Assembly (NCBI GenBank): GCA_910574715.1
Contig: CAJTCH010000010.1
Coordinates: 51,771-115,770 of the forward strand
DNA length: 64,000 bases
Reading direction: 5' to 3'
DNA from: Lachnospiraceae bacterium
GTDB lineage: Bacteria > Bacillota > Clostridia > Lachnospirales > Lachnospiraceae
In this document: positions 26,921 to 34,670 of the stretch, piece after piece
How positions within the stretch are numbered: position 1 is the first letter of the stretch
Layout: each line of letters begins with the position of its first letter
Translations under genes and position numbers: made by a program
The notes under the pieces: model-generated
What the model was told of the DNA's origin: nothing
Database searches by the model: none
Seen by the model: only the letters and a program-made list of their open reading frames with translations

Positions 26921-26974
26921 GTAATGGTTGGGTAATGGTTTAGTAAAGGTACAGTAATGGTTTATTGAAAGTTT
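26921..26974 (+). repeat. 11-bp tandem repeats GTAATGGTTTA
   Basis: GTAATGGTT starts at 26921, 26932 and 26954, with GTAAAGGT at 26943. TTGAAAGTTTA and TTGGAAGC continue the register, giving about six units of exactly 11 bp. That is close to one helical turn, so all units face the same side of DNA. Likely binding sites for the regulator encoded immediately upstream. Confidence 0.75.
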
Positions 26975-26994
26975 ATTGGAAGCTGTGGTATTCT

Positions 26995-27097
26995 TAGAAT
27001 GCGAAGAACTGTAAGGAGCTCTGTGGATATGTCCATGGGGCTTTTTCTTTTGTCTTTGCGGGGCGGCGGGCTTCATCCTTTCACCGCTGCCCTTTTT
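26995..27097 (+). promoter_or_regulatory. Late promoter box and two tandem terminator hairpins
   Basis: TAGAAT at 26995-27000 is a possible -10 box at the edge of the repeats. A hairpin with TGGA/TCCA core and T run lies at about 27016-27046. A second, GGGCGGCGG/CCGCTGCCC with five T, is at 27061-27097. Terminators just after a promoter suggest antitermination control of the late genes. Confidence 0.5.
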
Positions 27098-27126
27098 GAG
27101 ATTGAGAGGATGGAAGGGAGAGTTTG

Positions 27127-27327
27127 ATGGACTGTTTTGCGTTATGCGGGAATGGGCACTGCGGCGTGATCGGAAGGCAGTGCCAGGGGAAGCCCTGCGG
27201 TTTTCATAAGACGAAGGAGGAACAGGAGCGGTCCCTGGAGAAAGCAAGGGAGAGGCTTAGGAGCCTGCCGGAGCATCAGCAGGACGCCATAGCGGATAAA
27301 TATTATGGCGGAGTGAGGCGGTGGTGA
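27127..27327 (+). CDS. Small cysteine-rich phage protein
   Basis: 66 residues from ATG 27127 after GGAAGGGAG. Cys residues in CFALCGNGHCG and QCQGKPCGFH could bind a metal. A helical C-terminal half carries EEQERSLEKARERL. Unknown function. It is close-coupled to the HNH gene and may modulate it or packaging. Confidence 0.6.
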   Translation: MDCFALCGNGHCGVIGRQCQGKPCGFHKTKEEQERSLEKARERLRSLPEHQQDAIADKYYGGVRRW

Positions 27328-27329
27328 CC

Positions 27330-27683
27330 ATGCCGAGAAGGCCGAAGAAGCCGTGCAAGCATCCGGGATGCCCGGAGCTGACGGACGGTGATTTCTGTGA
27401 GGAACATGTGGTACTGCACAGGGCGGACCGTGCTGACGCTTCCGGGCGCGGGTATGACAGCAGGTGGCGAAAGGCAAGGAAACTTTTTCTGAAAAGGCAT
27501 CCGCTGTGTGAGAAGTGTAAGGAGCAGGGACGGTTCGTGAAGGCGGAGGTGGTTGACCATATCGTGCCGCACAGAGGGGATGAGAAGCTGTTCTGGGATG
27601 AATCGAACTGGCAGGCGCTCTGTAAGAGATGCCATGACAGCAAGACCATGACAGAGGACAGGTATCAGGAATATAAATACTGA
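27330..27683 (+). CDS. HNH endonuclease
   Basis: 117 residues. Two zinc-binding cysteine pairs are seen (CEKC and CKRC) with the HNH core VVDHIVPHRGD, then NWQALCKRCHDSK. In HK97-like phages an HNH protein beside the terminase is needed for efficient DNA packaging. Here it stands about 5 kb before the terminase genes, separated by a modification block. Confidence 0.9.
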   Translation: MPRRPKKPCKHPGCPELTDGDFCEEHVVLHRADRADASGRGYDSRWRKARKLFLKRHPLCEKCKEQGRFVKAEVVDHIVPHRGDEKLFWDESNWQALCKRCHDSKTMTEDRYQEYKY

Positions 27684-27723
27684 CGGCAGAAAAGTCCTGG
27701 GAGTTTCCAGGGCTTTTCTGCCG
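27684..27723. terminator. Bidirectional terminator between HNH and SymE-like gene
   Basis: CGGCAGAAAAG pairs with CTTTTCTGCCG, with CCTGG/CCAGG continuing the stem. The A/T tracts inside the stem allow termination from either side of the convergent genes. Confidence 0.8.
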
Positions 27724-27736
27724 TATATGCTTTTTG

Positions 27737-27964
27737 TCATGCAGGTTCGGCGGGACATTCTGATTCCGGCGGCGCGGGGTGGATATGTATGGAGCCTTCT
27801 TCATAGTCCACCTGCAGGCGGTCCCCGATGTGGAAGCCGAGGGATTCCAGCCAGTTTCCCTCTATCTGGATTTTGGGCGTCCGGATGTATTTGGTGTCAT
27901 CAAAAGGGTTTTTGGGATAGGTAAGGCGTGAGGATGTGATTACTTTGATCAGCTTTGATTTCAT
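27737..27964 (-). CDS. Second SymE-like / AbrB-fold protein, the only clear minus-strand prophage gene
   Basis: 75 residues. The core PKIQIEGNWLESLGFHIGD followed by LQVDYEEGSIHI aligns with the SymE block of the protein at 7799. AAAGGAGG lies seven bases upstream of its ATG. Being opposite to all phage operons, it is a candidate lysogeny-phase regulator or toxin expressed from the integrated state. No repressor of the usual CI type is present, which makes this gene worth attention. Confidence 0.7.
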   Translation of the reverse strand: MKSKLIKVITSSRLTYPKNPFDDTKYIRTPKIQIEGNWLESLGFHIGDRLQVDYEEGSIHIHPAPPESECPAEPA

Positions 27965-28346
27965 AGACGTGTGCCTCCTTTAGATTTGGTGTGGTGCTGG
28001 CTATTATTTTACTGTGGAACCGTGCGGATCTCCAGTGAAATTTGGCCGGTGATCTCCACAAAGATTTTTCATGTGAGCTGTGGGTTCTGTATATAGCCGT
28101 AGGGGAGGGGCGGTGGAAATCTCCGGAAGCTCTCCCCATGGACACCGCCGCCCCCTCAAACGTGGATTTTCGCAGAAATTGACAGGGGGGATAGGCAGGG
28201 CGTTGTTCTGTTATACATAAATGCGGGATTTATAAGGATTTCCGGGGAGGAAGCGGTTTCGGGAGCCTTTATAAATCCTGCATTTTGGGGCTGAAAAACT
28301 ATCGGGAAAAGGTGGTTTTCGGCTCTTTTTATTTGGGGGTGAAGGT
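27965..28346. other. Gap of about 380 bases with long imperfect inverted repeat and terminator
   Basis: The right part contains AAATGCGGGATTTATAA (28219-28235) paired with TTTATAAATCCTGCATTT (28268-28285). A second hairpin GGCTGAAAA/TTTTCGGCTC with T run follows near 28290-28330. TTGACA occurs at about 28178. The left part holds the minus-strand promoter of the SymE-like gene. No coding potential is seen. Confidence 0.5.
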
Positions 28347-28547
28347 ATGACGAAGGAACAGGCGGAGCGGATTAAAGAGCTTCGGATGCAGGGGAAGGGC
28401 TATAAGGCCGTGGCCTCTGCCGTTGGGCTGTCCCGTGACATTGTGCGGAATTACTGCAGGGCGAACGGGATGGAAGGCTATGGGGAAGCGGCGAAGCTGA
28501 ACCTGCAGAGAGAGATGGTGGAAGAGACCGCCATGCCGGGTGCATGA
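28347..28547 (+). CDS. Small helix-turn-helix DNA-binding protein
   Basis: 66 residues. The helix-turn-helix is IKELRMQGKGYKAVASAVGL followed by SRDIVRNYCRANGM, similar to sigma region 4 or resolvase-type HTH. GGGGGTGAAGG lies upstream. It starts the modification block and overlaps the PAPS reductase-like gene by 8 bases. Likely a transcription regulator or terminase-associated adaptor. Confidence 0.7.
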   Translation: MTKEQAERIKELRMQGKGYKAVASAVGLSRDIVRNYCRANGMEGYGEAAKLNLQREMVEETAMPGA

Positions 28548-29346
28548 GGACGGCGGAAAGGAAAAGCTGTATGCGGCTTCGCTGTCCGGCGGGAAGGATT
28601 CCACGGCCATGGTCCTGCGGCTGGTGGAGGAAGGCTGGCCTTTGGATTTTGTGATGTTCTGTGACACGGGGCTGGAATTTCCCCGGATGTATGAGCATGT
28701 GGAGAAGCTGGAGAAGGCGCTGCCGGTCCCGGTGGTGCGTCTGAAAGAGGAAAAAGGCTTTGAGTATTACCTGCTTCGTTATACGCCGGAGCGGAAGGAT
28801 CCGGATTCCCCCTATGCGGGCAGGCCGGGCATGAGCTGGGCGGGGCCTAAGAACCGCTGGTGTACTTCGGTGTTGAAGACGGCGGTGATCAACAGGTATC
28901 TGTCCGGGCTTAGGAAGAATTATGAGATTGTGCAGTATATCGGCATAGCGGTGGATGAGCCGCAGAGGGTGAGGGAGTACCGGTATCCTCTGGTGGAATG
29001 GGGGATGACAGAGAAGGACTGCCTGGATTACTGCTATGAGCGGGGGTATGACTGGGGCGGGCTGTACCGGCTGTTTGACCGGGTGTCCTGCTGGTGCTGC
29101 CCCCTGCAGGGGCTGGAGGAACTGCGGACGCTGCGCCGGGAGTTTCCGGAGCTGTGGGAGCGGCTTCTGGAATGGGAAGCGCAGACATGGCGGAATTTCC
29201 GGAAGGATTTTTCCGTGCAGGAGCTGGAGGTTCGGTTCCGGTTTGAGGAAGAGCGGATACGGGAGGGAAAGCGTATCCGGGGGAAGGAATTTTTTAAGGA
29301 GCTGTATGGGAGGTTAGGCAGGGATGGAGACAGGGCAGAAATATAA
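28540..29346 (+). CDS. Phage PAPS reductase-like (PP-loop) protein
   Basis: 268 residues from a GTG start. The PP-loop is SLSGGKDSTAMVLRL, with FCDTGLEFP and NRWCTSVLK. The C-terminal half has SCWCCPLQG. It resembles phosphoadenosine phosphosulfate reductases and the sulfur-transfer protein DndC. In phages such proteins often lie next to methyltransferases and may help modify DNA or nucleotides. No other Dnd genes are present, so phosphorothioation is not claimed. It overlaps the next gene by 23 bases. Confidence 0.8.
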   Translation: MHEDGGKEKLYAASLSGGKDSTAMVLRLVEEGWPLDFVMFCDTGLEFPRMYEHVEKLEKALPVPVVRLKEEKGFEYYLLRYTPERKDPDSPYAGRPGMSWAGPKNRWCTSVLKTAVINRYLSGLRKNYEIVQYIGIAVDEPQRVREYRYPLVEWGMTEKDCLDYCYERGYDWGGLYRLFDRVSCWCCPLQGLEELRTLRREFPELWERLLEWEAQTWRNFRKDFSVQELEVRFRFEEERIREGKRIRGKEFFKELYGRLGRDGDRAEI

Positions 29347-29908
29347 TATCGTCTATGCCGATCCCCCGTGGCGGTATGAAAACAAACGGGTGCAGGGCGG
29401 GGCGGAGAAGCATTACGGGACAATGAGCACGGAGGATATCTGCGGGCTGCCGGTGGCGGATATCTGCGCGGAGGACTGTACGCTGTTTTTGTGGGTTACG
29501 TTCCCGCAGTTGCCGGAGGCCCTGCGTGTAATGGAGGGCTGGGGGTTCCGGTATAAGACGGTGGCTTTTGTGTGGCTGAAACAGAACCGGAAGTCTCCGG
29601 GGTGGTTTTACGGGCTGGGGTTCTGGACCAGGGGGAATGCGGAGATCTGCCTGCTTGGTGTGAAGGGGCATCCCAGGCGCAGGTCTGCCCGTGTCCATCA
29701 GTTTATCATTTCGCCGCTGGAAGCCCACAGCAAGAAGCCGGACGAGACACGGGAAAAGATCGTGGAGCTGATGGGGGACCTTCCGAGGGTGGAGCTGTTC
29801 GCAAGGCAGCGTATCCCCGGCTGGGAAGCCTGGGGGAATGAGGTGGAGAGCAGCGTTGTGCTGGAACCGGAAGGAAACGGCCGGGAGAAGAACGGGGAGG
29901 TGGTCTGA
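29324..29908 (+). CDS. MT-A70 family adenine methyltransferase
   Basis: 194 residues. DPPWRYENK is the DPPW catalytic motif. LFLWVTFPQLPEAL and ARQRIPGWEAWGNEV are typical of phage N6-adenine methyltransferases in the MT-A70 family. The substrate is probably DNA. It is coupled upstream to the PAPS reductase-like gene and two bases before the C5 methyltransferase, together a DNA-modification block that could protect phage DNA against restriction. Confidence 0.88.
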   Translation: METGQKYNIVYADPPWRYENKRVQGGAEKHYGTMSTEDICGLPVADICAEDCTLFLWVTFPQLPEALRVMEGWGFRYKTVAFVWLKQNRKSPGWFYGLGFWTRGNAEICLLGVKGHPRRRSARVHQFIISPLEAHSKKPDETREKIVELMGDLPRVELFARQRIPGWEAWGNEVESSVVLEPEGNGREKNGEVV

Positions 29909-29910
29909 TT

Positions 29911-32544
29911 ATGGGAAGGCTTACGTTTCTGGATATCTGTTCGGGTATCGGCGGGTTCCGGCTAGGGCTGGAATGGGCCGGGCATAAGTGTATCGGGTAT
30001 TGTGAGTATGATAAGTTTGCGAGGGCTTCTTATGAGGCCATGTATGATACGGAGGGGGAGTGGAAGGCGGAGGATGTGACGAAGCTGACGCCGGAAGAGA
30101 TCCCCTATGCGGATGCGTGGTGCTTTGGGTTCCCCTGCTTTGAGGCCGGGACGTTGGTGATGATGGACCGGGGGTATAAATGTATCGAGGATATCCGGGC
30201 GGGAGAACGGGTGCTGACGCATAAGAGGCGGTTCCGTCCGGTGGTGAGGCCCATGAAGCATAGGGTCGGGGAGATTTATGAGCTGGACGTTTTCGGTGTG
30301 GAGAATCTAAGAGTGACCGGTGAGCATCCGTTTCTGGTAAAAGACGGGGATTCTGCCAAATGGAAAGCCGTACAGGAACTGGAGGCAGGTGACCTGATTG
30401 CGGTTCCGGTGAACCGGAAAGCAGAGCTGCCGGAGTGGGACGGTATTTCTTATGAGCGTCATGGAAGGGAATACCGGTTAGATAACCTTGATCTTAGCAG
30501 TCCTGATTTCTGGTGGTTCGTGGGCTGCTATATGGGTGACGGCTGGTATCGTGTCACCAAGAGGAAGAATGCGTCTGATAATTACCGTGTGGTGGTTGCC
30601 TGTAATGAGGAAAAGCTGGAACGGCTGAAAAGGCATGTGGACGGAATGTTCCGTTACAGCGTGGCGAAGGAGCGGACGGCTTATAAGGTGCATTTTACGA
30701 ATAAAGAGCTGACGGTATTTTTGATGCGGTTTGGGAAAGGCGCGGGAGGAAAGCGGCTGACGGAGACGGTCTTCAATCTGCCGGAGGATCTGCTGCGGGC
30801 GTTTCTGGAAGGGTATTTTGAGACGGACGGGTGTATGGTCGGTAAGTACCGGCAGGCATCCACGATTTCCAGGGAGCTTGCTTATGGAATACGGGACTGT
30901 GTGCATAAGGCGTACCGTATGTCCTGTGCGGTTTACAGAAATGAGATGCCGGAGACCTGCGTGATCGAGGGCAGGACGGTACGGCAGCATGATTTTTATA
31001 CGGTGAGGTTTAAGGAAGGGCGGTCTGACAGGGACGGCTCTTTTTTTATGGACGGGTATGTCTGGTGCCGTTTCAGGGGCAGCAGGAAGGTCCCGTTTGA
31101 CGGATATGTCTACAACATGGAGGTGGAAGATGACAATTCATACACAGCAGGAGGGCTGGCAGCCCACAACTGCCAGGATATCTCCATCGCAGGGAAGCAG
31201 CGGGGGCTTAGAGGGAAGCGAAGTGGAATCTATTACAGCATTATTGACCTCATCAAAGGCAAAGAGGAAGGTGATAAGCCCACATACCTACTTGTTGAGA
31301 ACGTTAAGAACCTGTTATCAGTCAATGCAGGATTCGATTTTGCCGCCGTTCTCTCTGAAATGGACGAGGCAGGGTATGACGTGCGGTGGCAGGTGCTTAA
31401 TTCTAAAGACTTCGGAGTCCCGCAGAACCGGGAGAGGGTATTCCTTATCGCAGTTCTTAGAAGCAGGGGTGGACGGGAAGTATTACCTGTCACCGGAGAA
31501 GACGGCGGAGCTCTTAAAGAGGTTATAGGCGGGATGCAGGGATACCGGGTGTATGACCCGTCCGGGGTTTCGGTGAGTATCGGGGCGAATGGCGGAGGCA
31601 TGGGATCGAAGACCGGGCTGTACTGCGTGGGAGATGCAGAGCCGGGCGGCCGGATATTTGTTGACCAGACGCTGAACCATCCGAAGGTCACAGAGGTTGC
31701 CCGGTGCCTGGTGGCACAGTATAATGGCGGGCTGACAAATTATGGCAATTCCGGGGTATTGGAGACTGATTCTGCTGTGCGGGAAGCCAGGGCGGTGCTT
31801 ACGCCGGAGCGGGCGGAGAAGCGGCAGAACGGCAGGCGGATGAAAGAGGCCGGGGAGCCCATGTTCACGCTGACGGCGCAGGACCAGCACGGGGTCTATC
31901 TGCCGGAAGAGGTGTCCGGGGATGCGGATATGGCGCTGCCGGTGAGGAACGGGACGAAGCAGGGGTATGACCTGGCTTATCCGGGGGACGGTGTGTGCCT
32001 GTCATATCCGAAGAGTGAATCCAGGCGGGGCCGGGTTGGAAAGGGCTGTTCGCAGACACTGGATACGGGGTGCATGATGGGGACGGTGACGAAGTGCGGG
32101 AAGATCCGGAGGCTGACGCCCCGTGAGTGTTTCCGCCTGCAGGGGTTCCCGGATGGGCTGTATGAGCGGGCGGCGGCTGTCAATTCGGAGACACAGCTTT
32201 ATAAGCAGGCCGGGAATGCGGTCACGGCGACGGTGGCTTATGCGGTTGCCATGGCTCTGCCGGAGAGCCGGGAGCTTTTGGCGCAGATGGAGGCTGTTTG
32301 GGAAGAGTTTGGAGATTCCATGCGGGAGGTTGTCTGGGGAGGCTCTGATGACTTTGTGCGGGAGACTGCATGGGAGGATTTTTGCGATTCCGTGGAGGAA
32401 ATGGAAAGCAGAAATTTTAATGATTATTCTGTATCAGGTACAGCCAGGGATGATTTTGGAAGCATAGAGAAGGAAGAGACGGCAGGGGAAGTTCCGGGGG
32501 ATGCCGGGGCGGAGTCTGGCGGGGATTTTGATTTTTTGGATTAG
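29911..32544 (+). CDS. C5-cytosine DNA methyltransferase interrupted by an intein
   Basis: 877-residue precursor. Methyltransferase motifs: I FLDICSGIGGFRLGL (5-19), IV GFP-CQD split by the intein between Pro75 and the catalytic Cys421, VI LVENVKNLL, VIII QNRERVFLIAV, X KQAGNAVTATVAYAVAMAL. Removing residues 76-420 gives a 532-residue enzyme with PCQ restored. The long target-recognition region and an acidic C-terminal tail follow. It should methylate cytosine in phage DNA. Splicing is required for activity because the catalytic cysteine is the +1 splice residue. Confidence 0.93.
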   Translation: MGRLTFLDICSGIGGFRLGLEWAGHKCIGYCEYDKFARASYEAMYDTEGEWKAEDVTKLTPEEIPYADAWCFGFPCFEAGTLVMMDRGYKCIEDIRAGERVLTHKRRFRPVVRPMKHRVGEIYELDVFGVENLRVTGEHPFLVKDGDSAKWKAVQELEAGDLIAVPVNRKAELPEWDGISYERHGREYRLDNLDLSSPDFWWFVGCYMGDGWYRVTKRKNASDNYRVVVACNEEKLERLKRHVDGMFRYSVAKERTAYKVHFTNKELTVFLMRFGKGAGGKRLTETVFNLPEDLLRAFLEGYFETDGCMVGKYRQASTISRELAYGIRDCVHKAYRMSCAVYRNEMPETCVIEGRTVRQHDFYTVRFKEGRSDRDGSFFMDGYVWCRFRGSRKVPFDGYVYNMEVEDDNSYTAGGLAAHNCQDISIAGKQRGLRGKRSGIYYSIIDLIKGKEEGDKPTYLLVENVKNLLSVNAGFDFAAVLSEMDEAGYDVRWQVLNSKDFGVPQNRERVFLIAVLRSRGGREVLPVTGEDGGALKEVIGGMQGYRVYDPSGVSVSIGANGGGMGSKTGLYCVGDAEPGGRIFVDQTLNHPKVTEVARCLVAQYNGGLTNYGNSGVLETDSAVREARAVLTPERAEKRQNGRRMKEAGEPMFTLTAQDQHGVYLPEEVSGDADMALPVRNGTKQGYDLAYPGDGVCLSYPKSESRRGRVGKGCSQTLDTGCMMGTVTKCGKIRRLTPRECFRLQGFPDGLYERAAAVNSETQLYKQAGNAVTATVAYAVAMALPESRELLAQMEAVWEEFGDSMREVVWGGSDDFVRETAWEDFCDSVEEMESRNFNDYSVSGTARDDFGSIEKEETAGEVPGDAGAESGGDFDFLD
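30136..31170 (+). other. Intein with LAGLIDADG homing endonuclease domain
   Basis: 345 residues (76-420 of the precursor). Block A begins CFEAGTLV with Cys1. Block B has VTGEHPF. Two DOD endonuclease motifs are seen, FVGCYMGDGWY and FLEGYFETDG, both with an acidic residue. Block F/G is YNMEVEDDNSYTAGGLAAHN, ending His-Asn before Cys+1. All residues needed for splicing are present. The homing endonuclease looks intact in its two acidic motifs. Confidence 0.93.
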
Positions 32545-32580
32545 ATGATGCGTGAGCCGGTGCGGAGGGAGGTGAGTGCG

Positions 32581-33060
32581 GTGGCGCAGAGAGGGCGGAA
32601 GCCGAAGCCTACGGCGGTGAAGCTGCTGGAGGGGAACCCTGGGAAGCGGGGGCTGAATGCAGGGGAGCCGAAGCCGGAGCGGAAGGCGCCCAGGTGTCCG
32701 GGGTGGCTGGAAGCGGAGGCGAAGAAGGAGTGGAAGCGGATGGCGAAGCAGATGGAGCTGCTTGGTATCCTGACGGAGATTGACATGGCGGCTTTTGCGG
32801 GGTACTGCCAGGCGTATGCCAGGTGGAAGGAGGCGGAGGAATATATTTCCGAGCATGGGGCGATTATGGAGACTCCTTCGGGGTACTGCCAGCAGGTTCC
32901 GCAGGTGTCCATTGCGCAGACTTATTTGAAGATCATGAACCGGTTCTGTGAGCAGTTTGGGCTTACGCCTTCTTCCCGGAGCCGGATTGTGGCGGATGCC
33001 GGGGAGGACAGGGAGAGCGATGCCATGGAGATCCTGCTTTTTAAAGGGGGCGGCGGATAG
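32581..33060 (+). CDS. terS: Terminase small subunit, P27 family
   Basis: 159 residues from GTG 32581 (GGAGGTGAG upstream). RGRKPKPTAVKLLEGNPGKR is the P27 signature. ATG 32545 would add 12 residues and is also possible. It recognises phage DNA ends and partners with the large subunit, whose GTG start overlaps its stop codon. Confidence 0.9.
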   Translation: MAQRGRKPKPTAVKLLEGNPGKRGLNAGEPKPERKAPRCPGWLEAEAKKEWKRMAKQMELLGILTEIDMAAFAGYCQAYARWKEAEEYISEHGAIMETPSGYCQQVPQVSIAQTYLKIMNRFCEQFGLTPSSRSRIVADAGEDRESDAMEILLFKGGGG

Positions 33061-34607
33061 TGTTTGACGAGGCGAAGGCGCAGAGGGCGGTGGAGTTTAT
33101 CCGCTGTCTGAAACATACAAAGGGGAGATGGCGGGGGCAGGCGTTTGACCTGCTGCCGTGGCAGGAGACAATCATCCGGGATGTGTTCGGGACGGTGAAG
33201 GAGGACGGGTTCCGGCAGTATAATACGGCTTATGTGGAGATTCCGAAGAAGAACGGGAAGTCGGAGCTGGCGGCGGGGGTAGCGCTTTATATGACCTGCG
33301 GGGACAATGAGTGGGGCGCGGAGGTGTATGGGTGCGCTTCGGACCGGCAGCAGGCTTCGATTGTGTTTGACGTGGCGGTGGACATGGTGGAGCAGTGCCC
33401 GGCGTTGAAGAGGCGGATTAAGCCGGTGATGTCGGTGAAGCGGCTGGTGTATAAGCCTACCAACAGTTTTTACCAGGTGCTGTCTGCGGAGGCTTATACG
33501 AAGCACGGGCTGAATGTCCATGCGGTTATTTTTGATGAGCTACACAGCCAGCCGAACCGGGAATTGTTTGACGTGATGACGAAGGGTTCCGGGGATGCCA
33601 GGACACAGCCTTTGTTTTTTCTGATTACTACGGCGGGGACGGACCGGCATTCGGTGTGTTTTGAGCAGCATCAGAAGGCGGAGGATATTTTGTGCGGGCG
33701 GAAGGCGGACCCGACGTTTTATCCGGTGATCTACGGGGCGGCGGATGATGCGGACTGGACTTCGGAGGAGGTGTGGTATCGGGCGAACCCGTCTTTGGGG
33801 CATACGATTGATATTGGGAAGGTGCGGAATGCCTGTTTGAGTGCTAGGGACAATCCGGCGGAGGAGAATATTTTCCGGCAGCTTCGGCTGAACCAGTGGG
33901 TGAAGCAGTCTACACGGTGGATGCAGATGGAGAAGTGGGATGCCTGTGCTTTTCCGGTGGATGAGGGGGAGCTTCTGGGGCGTGAGTGTTATGGCGGGCT
34001 GGATCTGTCCAGCTCTATTGATATCACGGCTTTTGTGCTGGTGTTCCCGCCCAGGGACGATTCGGAGCGGTATGTGTTCCTGCCGTTTTTCTGGATACCG
34101 GAGGAGAACATGGTGCGGAGGGTGCGGCGTGACCATGTGCCTTATGATGTGTGGGAGAGGCAGGGGTTTCTGGAGACTACGGAGGGGGATGTGATTCATT
34201 ATGGGTTTATTGAGAGGTTTATAGAGGAACTGGGGAAGCGGTTTCATATTAGGGAGATTGCTTTTGACCGGTGGGGAGCGGTGCAGATGGTCCAGAACCT
34301 GGAGGGGCTTGGGTTTACGGTGGTCCCGTTCGGGCAGGGGTTCAAGGATATGTCGCCGCCTACGAAGAGGCTGATGGAGCTGGTTCTGGAGAGGAATGTT
34401 GCCCATGGAGGGCATCCGGTTTTGCGGTGGATGATGGATAATATTTTTGTGCGGACGGACCCGGCGGGGAATATCAAGCCGGACAAAGAAAAGTCTACGG
34501 AGAAGATTGACGGCGCGGTGGCGGCGGTTATGGCGCTGGACCGGGCGGTAAGGAATGGCGGGAGTACGGAGAGCGTGTATGATGAGAGGGGGATTTTGTC
34601 CTTTTAA
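33060..34607 (+). CDS. terL: Terminase large subunit
   Basis: 515 residues from GTG 33060. The ATPase shows VEIPKKNGKSELAAG (Walker A) and VIFDELHSQP (Walker B). The C-terminal RNase H-like nuclease begins CYGGLDLSSSIDITAF and ends with KIDGAVAAVMALDRA. It packages DNA into proheads. Length and motifs are complete. Confidence 0.95.
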   Translation: MFDEAKAQRAVEFIRCLKHTKGRWRGQAFDLLPWQETIIRDVFGTVKEDGFRQYNTAYVEIPKKNGKSELAAGVALYMTCGDNEWGAEVYGCASDRQQASIVFDVAVDMVEQCPALKRRIKPVMSVKRLVYKPTNSFYQVLSAEAYTKHGLNVHAVIFDELHSQPNRELFDVMTKGSGDARTQPLFFLITTAGTDRHSVCFEQHQKAEDILCGRKADPTFYPVIYGAADDADWTSEEVWYRANPSLGHTIDIGKVRNACLSARDNPAEENIFRQLRLNQWVKQSTRWMQMEKWDACAFPVDEGELLGRECYGGLDLSSSIDITAFVLVFPPRDDSERYVFLPFFWIPEENMVRRVRRDHVPYDVWERQGFLETTEGDVIHYGFIERFIEELGKRFHIREIAFDRWGAVQMVQNLEGLGFTVVPFGQGFKDMSPPTKRLMELVLERNVAHGGHPVLRWMMDNIFVRTDPAGNIKPDKEKSTEKIDGAVAAVMALDRAVRNGGSTESVYDERGILSF

Positions 34608-34670
34608 TGTTGGCAGTTTTCTGGTATACTTGATGGCAGAAAATAGGATTTGAAGAAAGGGATTTGATGA

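Noticed and set aside
26921..26974. CRISPR-like array
   Set aside because: Units are 11 bp without spacers and there are no cas genes; these are operator-type repeats.
28540..29346. DndC phosphorothioation gene
   Set aside because: No DndA, B, D or E homologues nearby; the protein matches the common phage PAPS-reductase-like type.
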